A stretch of DNA of 64,000 bases from Opitutia bacterium ISCC 52. Its GTDB lineage: Bacteria; Verrucomicrobiota; Verrucomicrobiia; Opitutales; UBA2995. The stretch is taken from the NCBI GenBank assembly GCA_014529675.2, contig CP076040.1, positions 1,488,001 through 1,552,000 of the forward strand. The letters are read 5' to 3'. Positions 17,907-27,798 of the stretch are shown one piece after another. Position numbers and translations under genes: made by a program. Position 1 is the stretch's first letter; every line of letters starts with the position of its first letter. The notes below the pieces were generated by a model. It was not told the DNA's origin and searched no databases. It saw only the letters and a list, made by a program, of their open reading frames with translations.

Positions 17907-20237
17907 CTAACTTAATCGATTTTCTCCTCGATTCTCTTTCTGGTGAATCGTCACGGGCCAGCCTGGATATTGATTGGACGCTATGCTATCGGTGGCATCG
18001 ACCATGAACTTGAAGCAATCCAGATGGTAGGTGCGAGCCTCGGTATCGATGGTGACAAGCCCAAAGCCACTGGCTTTTTGGTGGGCAAGCTCGTAACGGT
18101 TTTTCTTTTTACCAACTTCCGGATTACCCACGGCGTAGACGTAAACTTTATTGCCTAGTCCGTCATTCATTTCACCCGTATTGGGATTATCATGACGGGG
18201 ACGATTCTTGTGCGGCATACCAAGTTCGTCGGGTCGCCACCAACGAGGATAACCTGCGGAGATGGCGGGTACGCAAAAGGACCAGTTGCTGTCTCGCTGA
18301 TTGTCGACGCCGTATTGAACTAAGGATGTTAGGTGTTGATCACCATTCACGTGTAAGGGCATCGCTTCGCGCAAAATATTTATCGCATTGTTTCGTGCTG
18401 TCTGTGGCCAACCACCACTATCGAGATCGGCTTTGAGATAGTTATTAACTTTTCCATGATGCGTAGCCATGCCAGCGAACACGGTTTGGCTGAGTAGGAC
18501 TTTCATTTCATGACCGCGCCAATCCTTGGTCCAATGTTTGAGAAAGGCTTCCTGGCGATCTCCAAGGAGTTTAAGCCCGGGTTTGTCTAGGGTTGATGTA
18601 TCAAAGTCTGGATCCGGGACATGATCAGCGCGACCAGGGCCGGTATCCACATTCTCAGGACCATTCTTGAATTGCCGATCTCCCAGAATGGCGAAGCTCA
18701 CATTGCCGTAGACCATATCTCCGTAGTAGACACTGATGTCCTGTTTGACTGGAGTCGGGTCAAAATAGTCAGGATGATGCCCGGCGTTAGTACGGTGAAC
18801 GGCATTTACCATACGAGCGGGTTCAATATAACCGCCTTTGCTGGAAGTCCCACCAGCGGTATTCTTCATGGCTGCGCCACCTTCGCCCCAGATGTTTCCA
18901 TGAAAGACATCATGATCGTCAGGAATGCATAGTGTGGGGCGATCACGCATGGATTCTCCAAACGCCCACCCGAACATATAAAACTTACGGAGATAGTTGT
19001 GAATGGCCAATCCAGCCGGGTTGCGAATCAGTCCATATCCTCCGTGGTTCTCATAAAGTTGGTCTCCGGAAAAGTAGAGTAGGTCAGGATCGAGATTAAC
19101 CAAGTTGTTGGCCACAGGTTCGTAGGGGAACCCATAGTCCTTTTGGCAGGTAAGTGCACCCAGGCGAAGCGGTCTGTCTTCAGGGTTGGCTTTAATTATG
19201 CCAGAACGAATATGATCACTAGTGGAGCCATCTGAGTGATCTTCACGGTAAACCAATTGGAAAGCTGTTTCCTCTTTTTCATTCCAGTTAGGAATGCGGA
19301 AGATTGCGGTCCAGGCATCTTCGTCGAAGCTGGCCGTGCTTATAGTTGTCCAGTGACCATTCTTTTGAATCTGCAATTCTACCTCCTGGTTGCTGTCTGG
19401 TCCCAACGGACCTGAAAGCGCACTCAGTTTTAGGACAAATCCTTCGTCACTCCGAGAATCGCTAAGTGAGTACATCGACCAAAGGATCGGACCAAACTTG
19501 CGTTCTGAACGAACGGTGAATGCATCGCCGGAAACATCCCAGTGCTTGAAGGCATAGCGAGCTCCTTGTTCATTTTTCAGCTTTGCATCGAAATTACTGA
19601 CCAGAGACACATTGCCAAGTACGGCATTTTGTTCAACCGATGTGGAGAGACTAGCGATCTGTGAGCCTTGTGCAGTGGAAACGCTTAGAGTCAGCTTGTA
19701 GTCATTGCTTTGCGATTCACCTTTTAGATGAAGCAGATAGCCGGCGGAAGGATCAACGCGAACAGCCTTGCTTGCTTTTCCCAGTGTAAGTTGGCCGTTG
19801 ATGACTCCTGCATCCACGCCACCGTTAGAAAAACTATTGGAGCGGTACTCATTGAGCTCGCTTTTTCGGCCCACTCGGAAACCGGCGCCCCCGTCTTTCT
19901 TTCCGCCTTCAACGCGTTGGACGTGAACAGACATTTCCAAACTGCCACTCGTATTTTCCAGTTGGTGCGTGATGAGTTGTATATTGCGGTCACCACCACC
20001 GGTTCTAGTTTCAGCGGCTCCATTGGAAACGCTCCAATCTTCCATGGGATTCGCCCAGAAGGACTCTCCCAGGAAGGTCCTGTCTTTTGTTCGCTGCCAA
20101 TTGCTTTTGAAAGTGCTCGAAGAAGAGGTAGCAGATGAATTATTCTGCGCATTGCTGGTCCGTGCCCAGGCGAAGGGTAGGGACGCCAGGCCTAGCAGTT
20201 TTATAAATAAGCGACGGGGTAGTTTTGGTATGCTCAT
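17907..20237 (-). CDS. PhoD-like metallophosphatase, Tat-exported, with N-terminal extension
   Basis: The 776-residue protein has a twin-arginine-like leader ([18 protein letters not shown]). Residues 35-210 look like a concanavalin-like beta-sandwich. The C-terminal half is PhoD-like: [43 protein letters not shown] and [15 protein letters not shown] supply the metal-binding Asp and His residues. Such enzymes cleave phosphate mono- or diesters in the periplasm. The large size and added N-terminal module set it apart from the second, smaller PhoD-like gene at 46.6 kb. Confidence 0.88.
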   Translation of the reverse strand: MSIPKLPRRLFIKLLGLASLPFAWARTSNAQNNSSATSSSSTFKSNWQRTKDRTFLGESFWANPMEDWSVSNGAAETRTGGGDRNIQLITHQLENTSGSLEMSVHVQRVEGGKKDGGAGFRVGRKSELNEYRSNSFSNGGVDAGVINGQLTLGKASKAVRVDPSAGYLLHLKGESQSNDYKLTLSVSTAQGSQIASLSTSVEQNAVLGNVSLVSNFDAKLKNEQGARYAFKHWDVSGDAFTVRSERKFGPILWSMYSLSDSRSDEGFVLKLSALSGPLGPDSNQEVELQIQKNGHWTTISTASFDEDAWTAIFRIPNWNEKEETAFQLVYREDHSDGSTSDHIRSGIIKANPEDRPLRLGALTCQKDYGFPYEPVANNLVNLDPDLLYFSGDQLYENHGGYGLIRNPAGLAIHNYLRKFYMFGWAFGESMRDRPTLCIPDDHDVFHGNIWGEGGAAMKNTAGGTSSKGGYIEPARMVNAVHRTNAGHHPDYFDPTPVKQDISVYYGDMVYGNVSFAILGDRQFKNGPENVDTGPGRADHVPDPDFDTSTLDKPGLKLLGDRQEAFLKHWTKDWRGHEMKVLLSQTVFAGMATHHGKVNNYLKADLDSGGWPQTARNNAINILREAMPLHVNGDQHLTSLVQYGVDNQRDSNWSFCVPAISAGYPRWWRPDELGMPHKNRPRHDNPNTGEMNDGLGNKVYVYAVGNPEVGKKKNRYELAHQKASGFGLVTIDTEARTYHLDCFKFMVDATDSIASNQYPGWPVTIHQKENRGENRLS

Positions 20238-20615
20238 AGGGTAGTGGTAGTAATGTGACCTTCTTGAGTTAAGGATCTGATCGAATAACTTTGAAACGGT
20301 AGAACGGTTTTAAAGTCAATGCCTCAAGCTTATAGCTTGTCGTGTAGGGAGTGATTCTTTCTTCGGGGTCCTTTGCGATTTATACGCACTAAAAGGTAGG
20401 GCAAGAGCGTCTCGCTCCGCCGCTCTACCAATCTTGAACAGAAGCAAACAAAGGGAGCGAAGAATGTCTGCACTCAAAATCTCTGTTACCTCCGTTGCCT
20501 TCTGTTCAATATTAACTTTAATTAGGTTCTAAGAGGGGCCAGAGAAACTCGTTATTCTAATTTATTGGAGAACCGCTTTCGCGTCCTTTTGCGCATTTCG
20601 TAGTAGGGTTCCTGC
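20238..20615. other. 378-bp intergenic region with a REP-like hairpin
   Basis: No gene is visible. The region contains a family B repeat at 20395-20429, a small CAAGC/GCTTG hairpin near 20325-20339, and otherwise AT-rich DNA. It separates two minus-strand units, so it should hold the promoter of the PhoD-like gene. Confidence 0.6.
20395..20429. repeat. REP-like unit (family B)
   Basis: The unit starts GGTAGGGCAAGAGCGTCTCG and ends CGCTCTACC. GAGCG and CGCTC form the hairpin, and GGTAG/CTACC close the ends. The same head and hairpin recur in the pair at 25774-26034 and, with a changed hairpin, at 22590-22662. Confidence 0.65.
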
Positions 20616-21581
20616 CTATGGCGTATAGCAGACCTTAATCGCTTCTTGATTCCTCAGCATCTCTACCCCTTCGGCATATCGCTCCAGCGGAAGTGTGGCG
20701 GTTATCAGAGGATCGAGTCGTAGACGGCCTTCCACTATATGAGCTAGGGCAGTCCTTGCCGCAGCTCGATTGTGAGCTCCGTAGCCAACCAGGTGAAGTC
20801 CGCGGCACCAATGGGTGAAACCAAAATCTACATTGTCGCGAAGGACACCGAACAATGCGACTACGTCCACCGTCCGATGCATGAGGTATTCGACCGAAAT
20901 CTTGAGGCCCGTGCAATCCACGGCCAAATCAATCGCCTCTGGGCTAAACCGATTGTGCGGAAAAGCTTCTTCGTTAGTTGGGTCCAGAACACGATCGGCG
21001 CCCAGGCTGCTTGCTAGTTCACGTCGGGATGCGGTGGGATCAAACGCTATCACTTCTCTCGCTCCGTAGGTCTTGGCCAGTTGAACTGCCAATAATCCGG
21101 CTGGCCCTAATCCGGCTACCGCAAAGCGAGTACCTTCAATGGCCTTCACGTTTAGGATCTGATCGAACGAAACCTGGATGCACATCGCCAACTCCAGGGA
21201 TGCGATTTCTTCAGGTGCTAAACTCGCTGGTATCTCCAACAGGTTCCCAATATCTGCGACGACGTATTCCGCATAACATCCTTGTGGAGCTCCCGCTTGG
21301 TCCTGCCAAAGGGCAGCTTTCATACCGATGGTAAATGGTTCTGAGTTCGGTCCTGCGGCAACCACTTCGCCCATAGCTTCGTGCCCGGGTTGTCCGGGTG
21401 TGTATGGGTATTCAACCGTACCTCCCGGAACCATGGAAATGCCATCCATTATATGGAGGTCCCAGTGCGGACAGGTTGCAATGCCTTCTATCTTTAAGAG
21501 AACTTGCCCTTCGCCTGGCTCAGGGATGGGCAGTTCGACGATTTCGGGTCGGCCTTTTTCAATGTATTGTATCGCTTTCAT
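20616..21581 (-). CDS. MDR-superfamily alcohol dehydrogenase-like protein
   Basis: The 321-residue protein has the medium-chain dehydrogenase layout: a GroES-like N-terminal domain (ELPIPEPGEGQVLLKIEGIATCPHWDLH with Cys and His at the catalytic zinc positions, PGQPGHEAMGEVVAAG) and a Rossmann domain (FAVAGLGPAGLLAVQLAKTYGA). It oxidises or reduces an alcohol or carbonyl with NAD(P). ATG 21581 overlaps the stop of the upstream dehydrogenase as TAATG, which points to translational coupling. Substrate unknown. Confidence 0.85.
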   Translation of the reverse strand: MKAIQYIEKGRPEIVELPIPEPGEGQVLLKIEGIATCPHWDLHIMDGISMVPGGTVEYPYTPGQPGHEAMGEVVAAGPNSEPFTIGMKAALWQDQAGAPQGCYAEYVVADIGNLLEIPASLAPEEIASLELAMCIQVSFDQILNVKAIEGTRFAVAGLGPAGLLAVQLAKTYGAREVIAFDPTASRRELASSLGADRVLDPTNEEAFPHNRFSPEAIDLAVDCTGLKISVEYLMHRTVDVVALFGVLRDNVDFGFTHWCRGLHLVGYGAHNRAAARTALAHIVEGRLRLDPLITATLPLERYAEGVEMLRNQEAIKVCYTP

Positions 21582-22567
21582 TACCACTCCAGAACTACCC
21601 CCATAACCGGTTCGCTTTTTGTTTCAATGAGTTTCCAGGCTTTTGCCGCCTCAGCAACGGGAAACCGGTGCGTAATGAGTGGCAGTGTTTCCAGGGTGCC
21701 CTTGGCGACCAAGTCCATGGTTTGCTCCAGGCGATCAGGAGTAGCTCCTGAGACCAGGTCGATGGAAAGTTCTTTGTAACGGGGGGGCTGCAGCGCCATG
21801 CAATCCTCGGTACCGTAGAAACCCGCTGACACCAGGTGCGCGAACCGTCGCATGCTATCCCGTAGTTGATCCATCACTACTAATGAACCTACTGTATCGA
21901 CGCCTACTTGGATACCGTCTGGAAATCTCTCTTTGATGGCTTCCACCCAGCCGCCTTGATTTTCTAGCATCGTTTCGCCTTGTTTGAAGTGAGCAAGCCG
22001 ATCTTCGTGGCGACCAATCATAATGACTTCTGCTCCTCGGGAGGCCAACATCTGGCCAGCCCATTGACCTACGAGTCCATCTCCTACCACCACTGCTGGT
22101 TCTCCTGCTTGGATGCGTGGTCGCTCACCACAGTTGTAACCTACTTGCGTTAAAACCAAGCCTGAATAAGCGACCGGATCCAGTCCCGGGGGAATCTTTA
22201 TGGCTGCGCCTCTTCCGGAAACAGAAGGGGAAATATGGCCGCCGCGTGGTTCAAACATGTTGTCGATTTTGCTGACGGATACAAAAACGGAGTCTCCTGG
22301 AACCAGGTCGTTTACTTCGGACCCGACCCAATCGACAATTCCAACTTTCTGATAACCAGCTGCGACAGGGAAGGGAGTTGGGTCGCCAGGTCTCCAAGGT
22401 GTGTCCCCCTCAATTCGTTCTCCACGTAGATAAGATCCTTCGGTTCCATTGCTGATCCAGGAGTGGGTGATATTGACCACGATATCTCCAGTGCCTGGTT
22501 CAGGGCAATTGACCTCTTGGAAGGAAACTTGGTTGGGGCCAGTAAATACGACAGCTTGGGTCTTCAT
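21581..22567 (-). CDS. MDR-superfamily dehydrogenase, BchC-like
   Basis: The 328-residue protein belongs to the same superfamily as its downstream neighbour but lacks the structural-zinc cysteines and resembles the branch with SWISNGTEGSYLRG near the start, seen in BchC-like and sugar dehydrogenases. The nucleotide-binding stretch is AVVVGDGLVGQWAGQMLASRGA. Two divergent MDR enzymes translated from one coupled message may act in sequence or on related polyols; this is inference. Confidence 0.82.
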   Translation of the reverse strand: MKTQAVVFTGPNQVSFQEVNCPEPGTGDIVVNITHSWISNGTEGSYLRGERIEGDTPWRPGDPTPFPVAAGYQKVGIVDWVGSEVNDLVPGDSVFVSVSKIDNMFEPRGGHISPSVSGRGAAIKIPPGLDPVAYSGLVLTQVGYNCGERPRIQAGEPAVVVGDGLVGQWAGQMLASRGAEVIMIGRHEDRLAHFKQGETMLENQGGWVEAIKERFPDGIQVGVDTVGSLVVMDQLRDSMRRFAHLVSAGFYGTEDCMALQPPRYKELSIDLVSGATPDRLEQTMDLVAKGTLETLPLITHRFPVAEAAKAWKLIETKSEPVMGVVLEW

Positions 22568-22833
22568 ATGCTAATTATATTGATTACGGCACTGCAGGGA
22601 TGCAGTGGCCCTACCTTTAGTGTCGATTGTGGTAGGGCAATCGCGCGTGCCCTGTCACAGCGAATTGGCGGCGGCTGGTCCTCGCGATGCCGTCGATGTT
22701 CTGTGAGTAAAATCTGCCGAGTTTGGTTCAGTCGTCCAAAGTCCATACATTTTACGGTATATCTCAAATCGAAACAGTGAACGCTTTACTCCTACTAGAG
22801 AAGCTTTGAAGATCAAGCGGTTCTTCTTTCACT
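22568..22833. other. Intergenic region between divergent units, with repeats
   Basis: About 266 bp between the MDR pair and the Asp-box propeller gene. It holds the REP-like pair at 22590-22662; the remainder, 22690-22830, is AT-rich and probably carries the promoter for the propeller gene. No gene seen. Confidence 0.5.
22590..22662. repeat. Divergent REP-like pair with GGTAGGGC heads (family B related)
   Basis: The left unit (minus) is a CACTGCA/TGCAGTG hairpin (22590-22607) followed by GGCCCTACC; the right unit (plus) starts GGTAGGGC at 22631. The heads face each other across about 15 bp, the same head-to-head geometry as in the RAYT-linked elements at 49957 and 50632. Confidence 0.55.
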
Positions 22834-23865
22834 ATGAGACCCATCCCATTTCTAATTATCTTACTAGCCTGTGGAGCCTTGTGTGCGAAGGCAGTTGCTC
22901 AGACTGCCAATCACGACTTCTATGTTTGTGCTGCCGTAAACAAAAACTACGTAATCGGTTCGAAGATTGTCACCACCAGTGGCATTCATCTTCAAACTGA
23001 GTCGGGTGAGTGGCAGCATGTAGGCATTAATGATCCGAGTATTTTTCAGGTGTCCTTTGATCCGCGCGATCACAATGTATTTTATACAGCCGCTCTAAAT
23101 GGAGCCCTGCGGACATTGGACGGAGGTGAGAATTGGCGCATCTTAACCAGCTGGGACATTACTGAGCCAAAGGACATCTGCGTAGATCCCTTTAATCCAG
23201 ACACTGTGTATCTGGCCCATCCTGGCGGAATTGCTGCTTCATTTGATCAAGGTATGACATGGTCGCCCATTGAGAAGGGCCTTCCCGATCGTGGAAAGTA
23301 CACCCAGACCATTGAAACAGATCGTTCACGCGAGGGGCGCATTCTGGCGGGTTGTGAATCGGGGATTTATATGACTACGAATGGAGGTAAATCCTGGCGT
23401 CGGGTTTTGAAAACGAAGGAAACGGTCAATGACCTGCAACAGTCACCCCACAATCCCGATACCTGGGCTGCCGTGACTCAAGGGGATGCGGCATGGGCTT
23501 CCATCGATGGGGGGAAAACCTGGAAACAATTTCCCGATGTTCCTGGCGATGCCGCTCTCTACAATATTACTTTTGATGCCACGGACCCCAAACGATTGGC
23601 GATCGGAAGTTATACCTATGGAATGATGACTTCGGAAGATCGTGGAGGTAGCTGGACCTATCGAAATGAAGGGTTGCCGGATCCACATCGTGTGTGGCGG
23701 GTAGGAGTTCACCCTGATACAGGGCGTCTCTATGCTAGTGTGTATCAGAATGCTTTATACGCTTCGGGCGACTTCGGGCGGACTTGGCAAAGGGAAGGCT
23801 TGGAGGGGTCGGCCATTAATAGCTTTGTGTTTCTGAAGAAAGGGGGAGCAAACGATGCTAAGTAA
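22834..23865 (+). CDS. Secreted Asp-box (BNR/sortilin-type) beta-propeller
   Basis: The 343-residue protein has a signal peptide (FLIILLACGALCAKAVAQ) and six clear Asp-box turns: TLDGGENW, SFDQGMTW, TTNGGKSW, SIDGGKTW, SEDRGGSW and SGDFGRTW. Asp-boxes mark sialidase-like and VPS10-like propellers. No sialidase arginine triad can be assigned, so a binding or lyase role is as likely as a glycosidase. It overlaps the next gene by 11 bp, so the two are translationally coupled. Confidence 0.85.
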   Translation: MRPIPFLIILLACGALCAKAVAQTANHDFYVCAAVNKNYVIGSKIVTTSGIHLQTESGEWQHVGINDPSIFQVSFDPRDHNVFYTAALNGALRTLDGGENWRILTSWDITEPKDICVDPFNPDTVYLAHPGGIAASFDQGMTWSPIEKGLPDRGKYTQTIETDRSREGRILAGCESGIYMTTNGGKSWRRVLKTKETVNDLQQSPHNPDTWAAVTQGDAAWASIDGGKTWKQFPDVPGDAALYNITFDATDPKRLAIGSYTYGMMTSEDRGGSWTYRNEGLPDPHRVWRVGVHPDTGRLYASVYQNALYASGDFGRTWQREGLEGSAINSFVFLKKGGANDAK

Positions 23866-25768
23866 AATAAAAGTCTTCTCTACAGTGATATTCCTGATCG
23901 GATGGTTTGCTACGTCTTTATTCTCTCAAAGATCCTACGAAGGACCGCACCCGAGTTTGGAAGTGATTGAGGATGCTGCTCAACGCAGGTCCGAATACCT
24001 GGATCGTGTAAACGAAGTGATCGAGTGGCGGGCCAATGTGGTTGAACGGGGTGATTCTGAGAAAATGGATCTATCCTCGGTATCTGCGAATTTGCTGTTG
24101 GGGCGGAAGTTGGAGGAATGCTCGGCACGGGTCATTGAAATAATGGAGACACCCGGCTCAGGGCCGTTTTGGATGCTTCCTTTGGTGGCCGTTACTTTTA
24201 CTGGAAAGGAATTGCTTAGCGATGAGGCTCACGCAGCCATACGAGAGACTTGGCGTTCAGCTTATCAACTACGTGGTGACACCGAAAACCATTTCGCCAT
24301 GTATTACACCATGCTTTATCTTGTATCCGAGCTGTATGCGGATGAGCCGGGTGAGACCTGGTATACTGGAAAGAGTTCGCAGGAGAACCTGGAGGAGTCA
24401 CGGGAGTATCTTATCGATTGGATGGATATCATGACGACCATTGGTCAGGGAGAATTTAACCCCACCAACTACATGGCTGAATATTCGATCCCCATGCTCT
24501 TTTTGTTTTCCTGGGCAGAAGATCCGGAAATGCGTATTCGTGGAGAGATGGTTTTGGATTGGTTGTATGCCGGTCTCGCCGCCAATACCTTGAATGGAAT
24601 TCTTCGTGGCCCCAATGCCCGTTCAGATGACAGAGCAATTGTAGAACGATGGAACAGCCTGGCGTCTGTATTTTCCTGGCTCAATTTCGGCAATACGCCG
24701 CCCATACGAGGATTCAGTTGGGGCAACTATTATTCACTCGTGGCAAAGAACTACGAAGTTCCCGAGGTCATCTACCGAATAGCTATGGATCGTGAAGGGC
24801 CGTTTGAGCAGCGTGATCTCAAGCGTTCTCGCCACAAATGGCGTTACAGCGATGTAGGAAAAATGCCGGTCTACAAAACAACCTATATCACCGATGACTA
24901 TGCGGTTGGTTCCTACCAAGGTGGTATGGCCGATCCTATTCAAACTCACGTGTGGGATGTGACCTGGGCAACGCCAGATCCGCGTGGCATTCATCCGACG
25001 ATGTTTTCAGTTCACCCATACTCAGCCTCAAAAGGCATGCAGACTTACTTCAATGTGCGTCCCGATACCATGGTCACCGCTGTGGCCGCGGAAGGAAAAC
25101 CCTCCTATGATGTGGCAGATAAGTTGTTAGGCTGTTCACCTTACGAGCAGGTTGTTCAGGTCGAGGATACGATCATTGCGCTCTACGATATTCCCAAAGG
25201 AACGCGTTTTGAACAAGTGAACGGATTTTTCTCAAAGGATCTTAAGCATATGACCGAAGATGCGTCGGGTTGGATTTTTGCTGAGGGAGGAGATACTTAT
25301 TTAGCCTACTATCCAATGGCGCCTTATCGCTGGGAGGCGCATATGTCGTACGCACGTCTTCCAAATCTTGGAAATGGTTATCGCTATGAGCGAGTTGAAA
25401 GCGGTAGCCAGGTCCTGGTCAGTCCGCATCTTAAAAATGGCACGATCGTTCAGGCCGCTTCAGTATCTGAGTTCAAGAGCTTTGATCACTTCAAGCAGAC
25501 CATTCGTGAGCTCCCACTTGAAGTGCGACTCAATTCGTCTCCAAAAGTGACCTTCAGAACCCTCCGTGGAAAGCAGTTGGTATTCGAGTTTGGAAAAACG
25601 CCTTCGGTGAATGGGAAACGTATCGATTATTCGAAGTGGAAATTATTCGAGGGACCGTATCTGAACGCGGAGAAAGGCTCCCGGAAATTAACCATCACTC
25701 ATGGGCGCCTGGAGCGTACCCTTGATTTCAATACGTTGACGATATCGGATCAGGTATTGGCACGTTAA
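23855..25768 (+). CDS. Large secreted protein, possibly alpha/alpha-toroid carbohydrate enzyme
   Basis: The 637-residue protein has a signal peptide (VIFLIGWFATSLFSQ). Residues 60-340 are helical with aromatic-rich segments (NHFAMYYTMLYLVSELYADE, FSWGNYYSLVAKNYEVPEVI). Residues 350-637 are beta-rich (YAVGSYQGGMADPIQTHVWD, TYLAYYPMAPYRWEAHMSY). This helical-toroid then beta-sandwich order recalls polysaccharide lyases and related glycan enzymes, but I recognise no family signature. It is coupled to the Asp-box propeller gene. Treat the enzyme class as a guess. Confidence 0.6.
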   Translation: MLSKIKVFSTVIFLIGWFATSLFSQRSYEGPHPSLEVIEDAAQRRSEYLDRVNEVIEWRANVVERGDSEKMDLSSVSANLLLGRKLEECSARVIEIMETPGSGPFWMLPLVAVTFTGKELLSDEAHAAIRETWRSAYQLRGDTENHFAMYYTMLYLVSELYADEPGETWYTGKSSQENLEESREYLIDWMDIMTTIGQGEFNPTNYMAEYSIPMLFLFSWAEDPEMRIRGEMVLDWLYAGLAANTLNGILRGPNARSDDRAIVERWNSLASVFSWLNFGNTPPIRGFSWGNYYSLVAKNYEVPEVIYRIAMDREGPFEQRDLKRSRHKWRYSDVGKMPVYKTTYITDDYAVGSYQGGMADPIQTHVWDVTWATPDPRGIHPTMFSVHPYSASKGMQTYFNVRPDTMVTAVAAEGKPSYDVADKLLGCSPYEQVVQVEDTIIALYDIPKGTRFEQVNGFFSKDLKHMTEDASGWIFAEGGDTYLAYYPMAPYRWEAHMSYARLPNLGNGYRYERVESGSQVLVSPHLKNGTIVQAASVSEFKSFDHFKQTIRELPLEVRLNSSPKVTFRTLRGKQLVFEFGKTPSVNGKRIDYSKWKLFEGPYLNAEKGSRKLTITHGRLERTLDFNTLTISDQVLAR

Positions 25769-25773
25769 AAAAG

Positions 25774-26034
25774 GGTAGGGCAAGAGCGTTCTGAATGGCA
25801 CTACCTTAAGCGTATTTTATGAAGATCATTTAATACGAAACCGGCGTTGGGGTCATTCCTTGTAATCTTGACGAAGCTTGCGAAGTCAACCGATTCAAGG
25901 TTTGACCCCATTGGAATGTAAACGGCCCACGAATTCATCGAAATGTGCCTTAAGGTAGTGCCATTCACAGCGTCCTCGCTCTGCCGTGTATTTGTGCAGG
26001 CTATGGCGGCAGAGCGGGACGCTCTTGTCCTACC
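25774..26034. repeat. REP pair (family B), split by an inserted element
   Basis: The left arm is 25774-25789 plus 25974-25986; the right arm is 26007-26034 on the opposite strand. If the insert and one GCGT are removed, the left arm reads GGTAGGGCAAGAGCGT then CCTCGCTCTGCCG and matches the reverse complement of the right arm almost base for base. Each arm has a GGTAG head and a GAGCG/CGCTC hairpin. Confidence 0.75.
25790..25969. mobile_element. 180-bp MITE-like element with 21-bp terminal inverted repeats
   Basis: The left end TCTGAATGGCACTACCTTAA and the complement of the right end TGTGAATGGCACTACCTTAA differ at one position; both are followed by G, giving 21-bp repeats. The sequence GCGT stands on both sides (25786-25789 and 25970-25973), consistent with a 4-bp target duplication. 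There is no coding capacity, so movement would need a transposase supplied in trans. The inserted site is the REP pair around it. Confidence 0.72.
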
Positions 26035-26152
26035 AATAAAATGAATTGCCAATCCCGTTCTTATCCGTCCCGGGGTCTTTAAAACATGACGCTCTCTAAA
26101 AGAAGAGGGCGCCACAACTACAACTAGAACGAACTAATAGATACTACTAAAC

Positions 26153-27793
26153 TTAATAGCCTTTAAAGTGTACCGGATCATCTTCCTGACGGTAACGCGT
26201 GACGTAGGTTTTGTTACTGGCTGCCAGCTTGAGAAATTTGTCGAGGGCGACCACTTCGACTGGGCCTTCCAGGTTTTCAACCACGGTGACCAGGCTGTTG
26301 ACATCGTTTGACTCTCGCACGTGGACGAGCAAGAAATAGGGCAGGTTGCTATTGAGAGCGATGAGCTCATTGAGGTCCGCAGTGACTTCCTCGCGCGGGC
26401 GCTTAGGATCGATATAGTAATCGTAGGAAATCATGGGCTGATCTCCTCGCAGGTCCCGTGTGCGTGCTGGGCCATAACCATTGATGAATCCAATGACATC
26501 AGGGAATGCCTTGTAGTAAGCATCAACCGTTTCTTCCCACAGATCGACCGTTCCTACATTTCCATCAGCGACGGAGTTATCCATGATCTCCATGACATGT
26601 TCATCGAGAATCTCCATCATTTCCTTGGCTTCATTCATGAGGACCGGGAAGCGATCTTTGGGGATGTTGTTCGGATACATGTAGCCGGGGCCGGATAATC
26701 CGCCGATGAAGTAGTCGTTGGGAGTCGCTGATTCATGGAAATACTCGAGAGCCGCAGGGGAGAACTTGGTCCAGTTCATGGTCACCTGCCAGGCAAAGGG
26801 AAGCTTTCCACGTCCTGGTTTGGTCCAAACGCCAATGCCGATGCTGTCAGATTGAACAAAGGACATGTAGACCTTCTGCTCCGCCTCCAGTTTTGCATCG
26901 AGATCGACATGGTGGTTGTTGGTGAACTTAAAGCCTTTGGTGAACTCAAACTGACAGTTGTAGCTCAGATTTGGAAGATTGTGCAGTCCTTCCATTTTGT
27001 GGCCGTAGCTCGAAAGGAGCATGGTAGACTGCTCCTCAGTATCCGTTCCATAAGGATGCCATCCGAAGACGGTGGCTCCGACGTTTAGGTCCTCAAGTAA
27101 TTTTCGATTGAGGGCCACTTCGTCGGCTTCTTCCGGGTCAGCCGACAGTTCATGAAAGAACATCTTTTCGCGAATCCCCCAATCGGCCATGGCCGGTTGC
27201 ATGACGCGGCCGCGATGACCACCCATAAGCAAAATTTTATCCCGGTTGCATTGATCCCAATAGCGCTCGATGGCATCGGCATAGATTTCCGCATGCGTCT
27301 GACCGGTGTAGCGGCCTCGTAGATCGTCGATGAGCTTTAGCCCATGTTTTTTCACTAAAGGAATTAAGTCCTCGGTGACCACTACTGCGTCTTCGAGACC
27401 GGCAATGGTGAAAGCTACGTTGGAGGTCGTTCCAATGTCCTTGTCCCAGACCACGTAGCCTTTGGCGTACTTCTTGAAAAGACCCAAAGCTTCATCGGCT
27501 GTGGCTACTTCTTCGAATCGGATGCCATGCTTCCGTTTGTAGAAATCGTAGAGGGGTTCTGTAATCTCCCATTGGAAGTCGGGTGGATGAACGATGTAGA
27601 GGCGAGCCTCGTCACGATTGGCCAAGCCCTGAAGACTCACAAGCATGGCTTTTTCGGGCATGCCACCTGCCGTGTTCCAGTCGCCATCGAAACGCATGAC
27701 ATAAGCATCCTTAGATGGCTCAGCCTGTGAGCAGGCCCACAGCGTCGTGAGAGTTAAAACAGAAAGAAGTGAAGTTCTTAGAAAAGCTTTCAT
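26153..27793 (-). CDS. GxGYxYP-family putative glycoside hydrolase, lipoprotein
   Basis: The roughly 546-residue protein starts with a lipoprotein leader whose lipobox is LWAC, so it should be membrane-anchored. The family-naming motif is seen as GGLSGPGYMYPNNIP near residue 375. Other conserved blocks are LVSLQGLANRDEARLYI, YVVWDKDIGTTSNVAFTIAG and FGWHPYGTDTEEQSTMLLSS. The family is a predicted glycosidase common in gut and marine polysaccharide degraders, with no firmly known substrate. ATG 27793 is preferred over the in-frame GTG at 27799. It follows the small secreted gene by 5 bp. Confidence 0.85.
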   Translation of the reverse strand: MKAFLRTSLLSVLTLTTLWACSQAEPSKDAYVMRFDGDWNTAGGMPEKAMLVSLQGLANRDEARLYIVHPPDFQWEITEPLYDFYKRKHGIRFEEVATADEALGLFKKYAKGYVVWDKDIGTTSNVAFTIAGLEDAVVVTEDLIPLVKKHGLKLIDDLRGRYTGQTHAEIYADAIERYWDQCNRDKILLMGGHRGRVMQPAMADWGIREKMFFHELSADPEEADEVALNRKLLEDLNVGATVFGWHPYGTDTEEQSTMLLSSYGHKMEGLHNLPNLSYNCQFEFTKGFKFTNNHHVDLDAKLEAEQKVYMSFVQSDSIGIGVWTKPGRGKLPFAWQVTMNWTKFSPAALEYFHESATPNDYFIGGLSGPGYMYPNNIPKDRFPVLMNEAKEMMEILDEHVMEIMDNSVADGNVGTVDLWEETVDAYYKAFPDVIGFINGYGPARTRDLRGDQPMISYDYYIDPKRPREEVTADLNELIALNSNLPYFLLVHVRESNDVNSLVTVVENLEGPVEVVALDKFLKLAASNKTYVTRYRQEDDPVHFKGY

Positions 27794-27798
27794 GATCA

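Larger units (their letters stand above)
25769..26152. other. 384-bp intergenic region made almost wholly of nested repeats
   Basis: Between convergent genes. Positions 25774-26034 are a REP pair interrupted by a 180-bp MITE-like element (25790-25969); the remaining 120 bp contain no gene or clear terminator. Confidence 0.7.

Noticed and set aside
25790-25969. Small gene in the MITE-like element
   Set aside because: Open frames inside it are short and overlap the terminal repeats; there is no protein signature.
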